Origin: Eublepharis macularius
Lineage: Eukaryota > Chordata > Lepidosauria > Squamata > Eublepharidae
Direction: 5' to 3'
Assembly (NCBI RefSeq): GCF_028583425.1
Contig: NC_072802.1
Span: 18,857,926 to 18,921,925, forward strand
DNA length: 64,000 nucleotides
The position numbers were made by a program, and so were the translations under genes. The notes below the pieces were generated by a model. It had not been told where the DNA came from, searched no databases, and saw only the letters and a program-made list of their open reading frames with translations. Positions 9,450 to 19,885 of the stretch are shown here, in pieces. Each line of letters opens with the position of its first letter. Position 1 is the stretch's first letter.

Positions 9450-11110
9450 CTGGACCGACGGCAGCTCAGACGAACTAGCAGAAAGTTCACCAAACTTTGG
9501 GGAGCTGACCACCGGGCATTTAGGGGGCTGACCAAACTTTGAACAATCTTTGGAGAACTGACTGTCTGGCAGCTCCCTTTTACCAACCTTTGGGGGGCTG
9601 ACCCACTGGCAGCTGTCCAACTGACCAAACTTTATCAACCTTGAGGGAGCTGACCATCTGGCAGCTCCCTTTTACCAGCGTTTCGGGAGCTGACCCACTG
9701 GCAGCTCAGTCCAACTGACCAAACGTTACCAACCTTGAGGGCAGCTCCCTTTTACCAACTAACACAAGGAGGCAGTACAATTAACTGAATAAATGTTTTA
9801 AATATTTTTAAATATTTTTAAATATCTTTTTTAGGTTTTAGAAATATTAAAGTGCAACATGTGAGTCATACAAAATGCATACATAAGTCATAGGCAACAA
9901 TACAAATTCAGTCAAAAGTCAAGAACAAGCCATTTAAATTGTAAAAGGGAGCTACCAGATGGTCAGCTCCCTCTAGGTTGGTAAAGTTTGGCCAGTTGGA
10001 CTGAGCTGCCAGTGGGACCATACCAACTGGATGTTATGGTTGCAGACTGTGAGAGACCATTTGTACAATCATGCCCGGAAAGAAGCTTGTTGTGTGAAAC
10101 GGGAATTGAAAATCAGCCGGCGAAAGACCCGTAGGCTGTTGTTGCAGACTGAGTACTGCTCCTTTCCATCTGGAGGATGGTCTACTCTCTGAAAATGAGT
10201 TACATGAAATAAGTGATTCTCTCACCAGTTGGATTGTTTACATTTTGAATGGCTTGTTCTTGACTTTTAACTGAATTTGTATTGTTGCTTATGACTTTTG
10301 TATGCATTTTTATGACTCACATGTTGCACTTTGCACTTTAATATTTCTAAAAAATTAAAAAAGATATTTAAAGATATTTAAAAATATTTAAAACATTTAT
10401 TCAGTTAATTGTACTGCCTCCTTGTGTTAGTTGGTTTGCCTGCTCGTTTGTGGAGGTGCCCCGGTTTTGCTAGCTCCCTTTTACTGGCATTTGGGGGCTG
10501 TCCCACTGGCAGCTCAGTCCAACTCACCAAACTTTACCAACCGTGAGGGAGCTGACCCACTGGCAGCTCGGAACTGTCCAGCCTTTTTACCAACCTTTGG
10601 GGAGCTGACCCACTGGCAGCTCAGAACTGTCCAGCCTTTTTACCAACCTTTGGGGGAGCTGACCCACTGGCAGCTCAGAAGAACTCACCAACCTGTTTAC
10701 CAACCTTTGGGGAGCTGACACACTGGCAGCTTGGAACTGTCCAGCCTTTTTACCAACTCAGAGAACTGATCAACATGTTTACCTACCCTTGGGGAGCTGA
10801 CCCACTGGCAGCTCAGAGAACCTACCAGCCTTTTTATCAACCTTTGGGGAGGTGACCCACTGGCAGCTCGGAAGAACTGACTAGCCTGTTTACCAACCTT
10901 TGGGGAGCTGACCCACTGGCAGCTCAGGGAACCTACCAGACTTTTTATCAACCTTTGGGGAGGTGACCCACTGGCAGCTCAGAAGAACTCACCAACCTGT
11001 TTACCAGCCTTTGTGGAGGTGTCCCTCTGGTATCTCAGTAGTTGAGACGTATGTGTTTACCAATTTTTGGGGAGGTGATCCATTGGCAGCTGAAGCGAAC
11101 TGTCCAGCCT
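9450..11110 (+). repeat. Satellite array, copy 1 (short)
   Basis: 9450-9753 holds about three A+B monomers of the ~94-bp satellite ('gggagctgaccatctggcag' followed by 'gctgacccactggcagctc'). After a fold-back insertion, 10480-11110 holds about eleven simpler units of 53-57 bp containing only the B half. Each half has a GAGCTG...CAGCTC dyad. It is the short counterpart of the 14-kb array at 16680-31260. Confidence 0.9.
9754..10437. mobile_element. Fold-back element with ~195-bp inverted arms
   Basis: The left arm (9754-9946, from 'accaactaacacaaggaggc') and the right arm (10236-10437, ending 'gcctccttgtgttagttggt') are reverse complements with small differences. The 289-bp loop starts with a satellite monomer in the opposite orientation (9946-10015) and then a stretch with 'gaaacgggaattgaaaatca' of unknown origin. 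It is absent from the equivalent place in copy 2. No transposase is present. Confidence 0.8.
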
Positions 11111-12370
11111 TGGCTGCCCCATTGGAGCTGCCCAGCGGCTGCTGTGACCAGCTAACTTGTGTGCCTTGGATGTGTCCCAGTCACTTCACTATCTTCCTTA
11201 ATATCAGATATTCATCACCATTTTAGCCGTTCTTTTTTTTTTTAGCTTCATTTCGGGTAATCAGGATTGCTCTGGGCAAATGCTGGTTGCTGTTTCCCAG
11301 GGCCGGGAAGGAATTTTTTCCCTTTCGAGGCTGATTGGCTGTTGTCCTGTGAGGGTTTTTCGCCTTCCTCAGAGCAATTTTATTCATCCTAGGCCCTTAT
11401 TAATAACTCACCCAACATCACAAGAGAATAGCATTGTCTTTATTGGCCCTTATCAATTGATAGACTTCAGAAGAAATCTGTGTTCATGTTGAAAGAAAAA
11501 ACTCTGGTGTTTTAAAATAGTTATTTTGAGATTTCCCCCTTCAAACATAATTAATTAGAGTTTTAATGAAAATAATCTTTGGAGTGTTTCCCCTGCAAAT
11601 ATATAATAAAAAGATAAAACTGGAAAGACTGTTAAATTGTGTAAACAAAATAATTTCTATTCCATTCCTTTATCCTTCTTTTATTCTCAAATCAGTATCA
11701 GTGATGAAAATGGTAATGTTATAAAATAAAAACCCTTAAGACCCTATCGTCTGTGTCTTTGTGGCTTCTTTCGGCTACGTGAACAATATTAGCCTTTTTC
11801 ACGTGCTCAGTTTTGGCAGGTATTCCGCTCCTAAGTATCAGATCCATTTCGGGTTTCTGTAATTTCATGCTTGAGGACATCAAACCGAAATGGAGTCTGT
11901 TTAGTGTCCGGTTTTTATTTCTTTACTTTAAAAAATGCGCCTTTTCTGCAGTGGTCTGCTTGAGAGAAGACAACTTCCTCAATTTTGCTAGTCTGGGTTT
12001 TTTTCTCTATGGATTACAACGTCGTAATGTTAGGACGTTAGAAGGGATTGTGGTTAAATTCTACCTCACCCTGCAGTTGTCTGTCAGTGATTCAATAGTG
12101 GTATTTAGCACCAAATTTAACACATTTTGTATTTGTTAATTGTTGCAGAGTTGTTGTTTAATTTTTTAAAAGAAATTCAGGGTAAGAACTAGACAAAAAA
12201 AGTACAGGAAACCCAGAGACTCCTGTACAAAATGTTAGTCTAAACAGCTTGCGTTGACGAAAAGACAATTTACTTCATACTGCTGAAGTTAATGTTCACA
12301 AACAACGTATAACACAAAATGGCAACATACTTTTTATGGGTGAGGACTGAAAGCGGTGGGGGAAGAAAGG
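11111..12370 (+). repeat. Right shoulder of satellite block, copy 1
   Basis: Matches 31261-32490, from 'ccttggatgtgtcccagtc' to 'ggtgggggaagaaag'. A 70-residue frame at 11280-11492 is also open in copy 2 with about three residue differences, too little to argue for coding. Around 11310-11385 a compact motif ('gggaaggaattttttccc' ... 'tttttcgccttcctc') recalls a conserved stretch of reptile LINE 3' ends. Confidence 0.8.
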
Positions 12371-13359
12371 GGGAGAGGGTGTGGATCGGAAGAGGAAGAG
12401 AGGGAGGAAGTACCGCCTAGGGTGCTGCCATTTCAACCCCTTTGCCCTCAGCCATCTCTTTCTGTCCCCCTCCCTAGACACGAGGGTGTTTGCCCCAAGG
12501 GCCTCAAAAGAGGCAGCTCCTGGGGGTCTGCAGCTGCAAGCATCTCCTCTGTCTGGGAGCACTTCCAGAGGACAGAGGACCCACACTATGTACAATGGCA
12601 GCATTGTAGGGCCCAGGTCAGTCAAAGAAAATCATCTTTCAACTGCTAGCCTCAGGAACCCCTTGAAGAAGCACCAGGGAGAGAGAGAGGCTGGTGCCCC
12701 ACGGTAACCAGTGAGCCAGCAGGGGAGGTCATCTTGCAGCCACCTCTGACTCTGTCCCCCCAAGTCACCTGTAGGGAAGGGGCACCAAGCATCTCTGATG
12801 GAGATGTTTGGTGGAGGTGGCACTAGCGTGCCCAGAGGGGGGATTCAGAGAGCAAAAAAGAGGGTCACCAAGTGCATCACACAGGTGATTTCTATAGATG
12901 GACACTCCTTTCCCATGATCAAGGAGGTCGGCTTCCACAGACTGCTCTAACCGTTCTGCACATGCCCGCTGCTCACACCGCACTGAGCAGACTGTGGAGG
13001 GAGGACCCTTTACAGAGCTGCCAGGGAGAATGTGACGGCACAGTTCTCCTGCAGTGCTGGGAGAAGTGTGCACTTCACATAGGACATCTGGACCTGCCCT
13101 CGGTCACAGCTTGTGTACCTCTCACTGACTGCGCATAGGTGGCAACCCGACAGACTTCTAGACCAGCCTCAGTCACAGCATGCGTACTTCTCACTGACGG
13201 CACTCGTGGCATCCTAACCATCGTCTGGGGGTGGGGGATGACCAGTGTCAGGCAGGGATGGATGGAGGGCTGCCGGACTGGTTACTGCAAGGGTTTGCTA
13301 CACGGAGAGATTTCCAGGGCATGTGCTGAGTTAAAAAAAATGGTAGCAGCAACTTATTC
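12371..13359. other. Spacer between the two duplicated blocks
   Basis: GC-richer than the surroundings, with several overlapping short ORFs and no recognised domain. An imperfect direct repeat (around 'tctcactgac') occurs near 13104 and 13171. It has no counterpart after copy 2, so it marks the copy boundary or a later insertion. Confidence 0.5.
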
Positions 13360-14760
13360 CAAGGTTTTTTTAATAAGTTTATTTGAATACAAAAAGGGAG
13401 AAGGATGGGCCTGGGGCCTGGAATAACTTCTAATTGAGTGTAAACACATCTGGTATTTAGATAAATCCTTATCAAGCTAAAATACATTATACTTGTGATA
13501 GCCATTGGTAGGGCTTTTTTCTGGGAAAAGAGGTGGTGGAACTCAGTGGGTTGCCCTCGGAGAAAATGGTCACATGGCTGGTGGCCCCGCCCCCTGATCT
13601 CCAGACAGAGGGAAGCTTAGATGGCCCTCCGTGCCGCTCAAGAGGTTCCGGAACGCAGTTCCACCGCGTTCCAGCTGAAAAAAAGCCCTGGCCATTGGGG
13701 TCACCTCTCCCCCTGTTCCATCAGTATGGATGGATGAGAATCACATATGAGTAAATGAGCCTTTATTGAGGTGGAGAACACTGGGCAAAAAACAGTAAAC
13801 AGCTATCCCATTGTCTTTACCCCAGAAGGAGACTGGGGGGGGGAGGCCTTCACTTTCCATGGTCCTATGGGGGGGATCACAATCTAGAGCTGTGGTGGAA
13901 ACCATTCAGTGGTCATTCTGCTAGCTGGCCGATAATACCAGAACTGCCGGACTCCATGATATGTTGAGCTTTCTGTGATGTCAAATCCATCTCGCCATTT
14001 AGACTTTCTGTCAGCTGGCAGCACTTGTGGGATTTGGTAACATGGACAAAGGGTTTAATCAGACACAGAGGAAAGGGTATTTTAGAAAGGGATGGAGTGC
14101 TTGGTCACCACAGGAATTTATTAAGTGTTTCTGAATTAGAAGATCATTAACAGGAGGTAAACTTCCCTGAATGATCTTCTGAAAGCCACAGCAAGCTGGA
14201 TGTGTCTTTTGATAAAGGAGCGACAGGGAGGACCACCAGATCTAACCCAGTCTTCTGTGTGATCTGAAGGTATTCTCACGGGGATGCTGAGACTAGAACT
14301 TCACTCACTCACCCATCCACCCAATGGGGGCCGAAAGCAGCTCACATCATTGTCCTCCCCTCCAATTTATCCTCACAACAACCCTGTGAGGTAGATAGAC
14401 TTAGCTAGTACGTGATTAGCTCAAGGTCACCTAGCAAACTTCCGTGGCAGAGTGCGGATTTGAACCTTGTTCTTCCAGATCGTAGTGGTTAACATTTGGA
14501 ATTTGCTGCTGGGGGATTCACTACAAGCATAAGTGGCTTTAAAAGGGGATTAGATAAATTCATGGAAGGTAAATGCATCAGTGACTCCTAACCACGGTGA
14601 CTAAGAGGCATTGGCAGTGACCCTCTCAATCCCTGTGGCAGGAGGCAACATCAGGGCAAGACCTCAGCCTTTCTGTCCTGTTGTTGGCCCTCCAGAGTAC
14701 CTGGCTGGCCACCATATGGGACAGGCGCTGGATTAGCTGGAGCACCCCACTCTAAGCTTT
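13360..14760. repeat. Duplicated block, copy 2, left part
   Basis: Counterpart of 7370-8345. It continues into a CR1-type LINE tail (14500-14760: 'aggaggcaacatcaggg', 'ctggctggcc') that is cut off in copy 1. It contains a MIR-like core at 14330-14490 ('ccctgtgaggtagatag', 'caaggtcacctagcaaac'). Confidence 0.85.
13509..13690 (+). mobile_element. hAT-type MITE (CAGGGCTTTTTTC family), complete
   Basis: Ends are TAGGGCTTTTTTC and GAAAAAAAGCCCTG. Perfect 8-bp target duplication GCCATTGG on both sides (13501-13508, 13691-13698). Copy 1 of the surrounding block has the unoccupied site near 7714 ('ggccgttggggtc'), proving insertion. Confidence 0.92.
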
Positions 14761-15308
14761 TTTTGCGTGCTTATCTTAGGCCTCAATACATGTAATTTTT
14801 CTCAGTGGAAAGAAACAGTGATTCTCAGGGATAGTTTCAGGTCAGGAAATCCATGCAAAGGAGAGACACACCACGGCTGCATTCTGAATCGGGCCCTTGC
14901 ACATCTGGGAACTGATGTCTGAGCACAGAACACAGAAAGCGCATCTGATCAGAAGTCCTCATGGCGGGCCCGGAGAGCGTGCGAAGACAATGTCACCGGC
15001 AGTGGGCACTTAAGGATAGGTGTGATAACGACAGGAAAATGTCCTGGAGCCAGAAATATTTAGGAAGCTCCCAATTTCTCCTTTAGTAAAAACTGTGCTG
15101 CAAGGGGCTGGTTTGCCTCTGTGGGTGTGTTGTGGGGTGTGGAATCAGAATGAATGACCAGCTGCAGTTGCTTCCCATGGCGATAAAAGAATGTTGTGGG
15201 GGGTGACAGTTGGTGACTGAGAAGAGAGTTACAGAGAGAAGAATTAAGAGGCACAGAGGAGGATGAAGCAGAAGAGGAGGAGAAAGAACCTTTCCCTGGT
15301 GTAGAAAG
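14761..15308. other. Copy-2-specific sequence, no gene seen
   Basis: No counterpart in copy 1, where the same interval is replaced by the truncated MITE at 8356-8466. No recognisable coding feature. Confidence 0.45.
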
Positions 15309-15531
15309 GAAGGTGGCCAACTCTGCACTGGGAAACGCCTGGAGACTTGGGGGGTGGGGGGCAGCCTGAGGAAAGCAGGGTTTGGGAAGGAGAGGGACTT
15401 AGCAGGGTATAATACCCTAGAGACCACCTCCCAAAGCAGCCATTTTCTGCAGGGGAACTGATCCCTGTCATCTGGAGAGCAGGTCTAATTCTGGAAGATC
15501 TCCAGGGCCTGCCTAGAGATCTGCAACCCTA
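15309..15531 (-). mobile_element. hAT-type MITE (TAGGGTTGCCAGC family)
   Basis: The left end is diverged (ggtggccaactctgc); the right end is TGCAACCCTA. Flanking octamers GTAGAAAG and GTAGAAAA agree at 7 of 8 positions. Confidence 0.7.
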
Positions 15532-15705
15532 GTAGAAAAAGAAATATGGGAACCTAGAAACTCGATTGTGAAGAGAGTGACAATCTCTTGGCTGAAAGGA
15601 CACCAGGGTTCAAGATCAACAGGGAGAGGTGGCTATCTAGTGGCCAAACTCGATGTGACGCTGCTGTTGTAGGAGGCAGTGTGTTCTTATCTGAAACTGG
15701 GCCAC

Positions 15706-16679
15706 AGTGTTGAGGAGGGGGGTTAACGCTTCTCTCCTGTGCCATTTTCCTAACAGATATCCTAACCCCCTCAGGCTGCTCCTTATCCTTCTCATATGTG
15801 GCCAGAGTTTGACACCCTTATCATTACCTTATCATTAGCCTGACCGTGACACGCAGCCTCCATCATCGCCCCTATGAGATTACAAAGTGCCCTCTGCCTA
15901 CAGAGTATAAGGTTGCCCATAAAACCCCCCGAACTCTTTGGGACCAAGCCAGTGTTTCTGGAGACTTGGACTCATCTACAGCTCCCGTACCTGGCAGGTA
16001 TAAAAAAGCCTGCAGAAGTTCAGGATGGATGAGGCCGCTAGCCTTGGCCGCTGTAATCTCTTAGACCAGCTACTTTGTCCAAAAGGGTTTTTTAAAAGTT
16101 GCCTTTGAGAGCGAGCCCTTTAATATAGTTCTGCTCTTGCTGTTTTCATAGGTTTGAATCTAATCTTTACTATTTAGGGCTTCTAATCCTTTTTAGATTT
16201 TATGACTGAAGTTATGGAATTAAGAGGAAAAAAAGAACAGGTAAAAATGAAAGGAAAATGGAAATTGGATGAATGAAACAGAATAGCTGGCTAAAAGTAA
16301 ACTTCATATTCCAGATGTGTAATAATTTTAAAAATATAATAAAGGAGTTAATAGATGAAATATGCTTACAAGCTGCAAGGGAAGGACAAAAGTGAATCTG
16401 AAAGTGAACATCTAGGCATAACTTTCACAATGGTAATTTGATTTATTCTGCAATTCTACTTTCAAGAATCAAAAGCCAACCTCAGGGTAAGGAAACTTCA
16501 AGAGGAATTGTAAAAGCAGGGGGAAAGGACAAGAGTGCAGAGATGTCAACTATGACTGTATCCTTAAAAAGAAATATTAAGCCCAATGAAACTTTCATTG
16601 AGGAAGAGCCCTATCTAAGACCACCAAGGGGAGGAGACAGGCTGACAGCTCAGATCTATGAACAACGTGCTGAACATTG
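15706..16679 (+). repeat. Left shoulder of satellite block, copy 2
   Basis: Near-identical to 8467-9449, including 'gagtataaggttgcccat', the ctactttcag splice-like site (near 16462) and the short open frame. The immediate left flank differs from copy 1 (no MITE), so the junction at 'gtgttgagg' is a breakpoint in at least one copy. Confidence 0.8.
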
Positions 16680-19600
16680 TTTGGGGAGCTGAACCGACGG
16701 CAGAACAGACTAACTGGCCGAACGTTCACCAAACTTTGGGGAGCTGACCACTGGGCATTTAGGGGGCTGACCAAATTTTTAACAATCTTTAGAGAGCCGA
16801 CGGACTGGCAGCTCCCTTTTACCAACCTTTGGGGGGCTGACCCACTGGCAGCTCAGGCCAACTAACCAAAATTTACCAACCTTGAGGGAGCTGACCATCT
16901 GGCAGCTCCCTTTTACCAGCATTTGGGGGGCTGACCCACTGGCAGCTCAGTCCAACTGACCAAACTTTACCAACCATGAGGGAGCTGACCATCTGGCAGC
17001 TCCCTTTTACCAAACTTTGGGGGTCTGACCCACTGGCAGCTCAGGCCAACTAACCAAAATTTACCAACCTTGAGGGAGCTGACCATCTGGCAGCTCCCTT
17101 TTACCAGCATTTGGGGGGCTGACCCACTGGCAGCTCAGTCCAACTGACCAAACTTTACCAACCATGAGGGAGGTGACCATCTGGCAGCTCCCTTTTACCA
17201 ACCTTTGGGGGGCTGACCTACTGGCAGCTCAGGCCAACTAACCAAAATTTACCAACCTTGAGGGAGCTGACCATCTGGCAGCTCCCTTTTACCAGTTTTT
17301 TGGCAGCTGACTCACTGGCAGCTCAATCTAACTCACCAACATTTACCAACCTCGAGGGAGCTGACCATATGGCAGCTCCCTTTTACCAGCATTTCGGGAG
17401 CTGACCCACTGGCAGAGCAGTCCAACTGATCAAACTTTAACAACCGTGAGGGAGCTGACCATCTGGCAGCTCCCTTTTTCCAGCGTTTGGGGGGCTGACC
17501 CACTTGCAGCTCAGTCCAAGTAAAAAAACTACCAACCATGAGGGAGCTGACCATCTGGCAGCTCCCTTTTACCAGCTTTTGGGGGGCTGACCCACTGGCA
17601 GCTCTGAAGAACTCTCCAACCTGTTTACCAACCTTTGGTGGAGCTGACCCACTGGCAGCTCAGATGAAATCTCCAACCTGTTTACCAACCTTTGGGGGAG
17701 CTGACCCACTGGCAGCTCAGAAGAAATCTCACCAACGTTTACCAACCTCGAGGGAGCTGACCATCTGGCAACCCCCTTTTACCAGCATTTCGGGAGCTGA
17801 CCCACTGGCAGCTCATTCCAACCAACCAAAATTTACCAACCGTGAGGGAGCTGACCATCTGGCAGCTCCCTTTCTCCAGCTTTTGGGGGGCTGACCCACT
17901 GGCAGCTCAGTCTATCTCACCAAAGTTTACCAACCTCGAGGGAGCTGACCGTCTGGCAGCTCCCTTTTAGCAGCATTTCGGGAGCTGACCCACTGGCAGC
18001 TCAGAAGAACTCACCAACCTGTTTACTAACCTTTGGGGGAGCTGACCCACGGGCAGCTCAGTCTATCTCACCAACGTTTACCAACCTCGAGGGAGCTGAC
18101 CATCTGGCAGCTCCCTTTTACCAGCATTTTGGGAGCTGACCCACTGGCAGCTCGGTCCAACCAACCAAAATTTACCAACCGTGAGGGAGCTGACCATCTG
18201 GCAGCTCCCTTTCTCCAGCTTCTGCGGGGCTGACCCACTGGCAGCTCAGTCTATCTCACCAAAGTTTACCAACCTCGAGGGAGCTGACCGTCTGGCAGCT
18301 CCCTTTTAGCAGCATTTTGGGAGCTGACCCACTGGCAGCTCAGTCCAACCAACCAAAATTTACCAACCGTGAGGGAGCTGACCATCTGGCAGCTCCCTTT
18401 TTCCAGCGTTTGGGGGGCTGACCCACTGGCAGCTCAGTCTATCTCACCAAAGTTTACCAACCTCGAGGGAGCTGACCGTCTGGCAGCTCCCTTTTAGCAG
18501 CATTTTGGGAGCTGACCCACTGGCAGCTCAGTCCAACCAACCAAAATTTACCAACCGTGAGGGAGCTGACCATCTGGCAGCTCCCTTTTTCCAGCGTTTC
18601 GGGAGCTGACCCACTGGCAGCTCAGTCGGACTCACCAAAATTTACCAATCTCGAGGGAGCTGACCATCTGGCAGCTCCCTTTTACCAGCATTTACCAGCA
18701 ACTCACCAACCTGTTTACTAACCTTTGGGGGAGCTGACCCACTGGCAGCTCAGTCTATCTCACCAACGTTTACCAACCTCGAGGGAGCTGACCATCTGGC
18801 AGCTCCCTTTTACCAGCATTTTGGGAGCTGACCCACTGGCAGCTCGGTCCAACCAACCAAAATTTACCAACCGTGAGGGAGCTGACCATCTGGCAGCTCC
18901 CTTTCTTCAGCTTCTGGGGGGCTGACCCACTGGAAGCTCAGTCTATCTCACCAACCTTTACCAACCTCGAGGGAGCTGACTGTCTGGCAGCTCCCTTTTA
19001 GCAGCATTTCGGGAGCTGACCCACTGGCAGCTCATTCCAACCAACCAAAATTTACCAACCGTGAGGGAGCTGACCATCTGGCAGCTCCCTTTTTCCAGCT
19101 TTTGGGGGGATGACCCACTGGCAGCTCAGAAGAAATCTCACCAACGTTTACCAACCTCGAGGGAGCTGACCATCCGGCAGCTCCCTTTTACCAGCATTTC
19201 GGGAGCTGACCCACTGGCAGCTCATTCCAACCAACCGAAATTTACCAACTGTGAGGGAGCTGACCATCTGGCAGCTCCCTTTCTCCAGCTTTTGGGGGGC
19301 TGACCCACTGGCAGCTCAGTCTATCTCACCAAAGTTTATGAACCTCGAGGGAGCTGACTGTCTGGCAGCTCCCTTTTAGCAGCATTTCGGGAGCTGACCC
19401 ACTGGCAGCTCAGTCCAACCAACCAAAATTTACCAACCGTGAGGGAGCTGACCATCTGGCAGCTCCCTTTCTCCAGCTTTTGGGGGGCTGACCCACTGGC
19501 AGCTCAATCTATCTCACCAAAGTTTACCAACCTTGAGGGAGCTGACTGTCTGGCAACTCCCTTTTAGCAGCATTTCAGGAGCTGACCCACTGGCAGCTCA

Positions 19601-19885
19601 TTCCAACTAACCAAAATTTACCAACCATGAGGGAGCTGACCATCTGGCAGCTCCCTTTTTCCAGCCTTTCTGGAGCTGACCCACTGGCAGCTCAGTCGGA
19701 CTCACCAAAATTTACCAATCTCGAGGGAGCTGACCATCTGGCAGCTCCCTTTTACCAGCATTTACCAGCAACTCACCAACCTGTTTACTAACCTTTGGGG
19801 GAGCTGACCCACTGGCAGCTCAATCTATCTCACCAACGTTTACCAACCTCGAGGGAGCTGACCATCTGGCAGCTCCCTTTTACCA

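Noticed and set aside
9199-9531. Possible small gene in the left shoulder (MSTMTVSLKRKI… frame), also open at 16438-16692
   Set aside because: Visible differences between the two copies mostly change amino acids, and the frame runs straight into satellite. No purifying selection is apparent.
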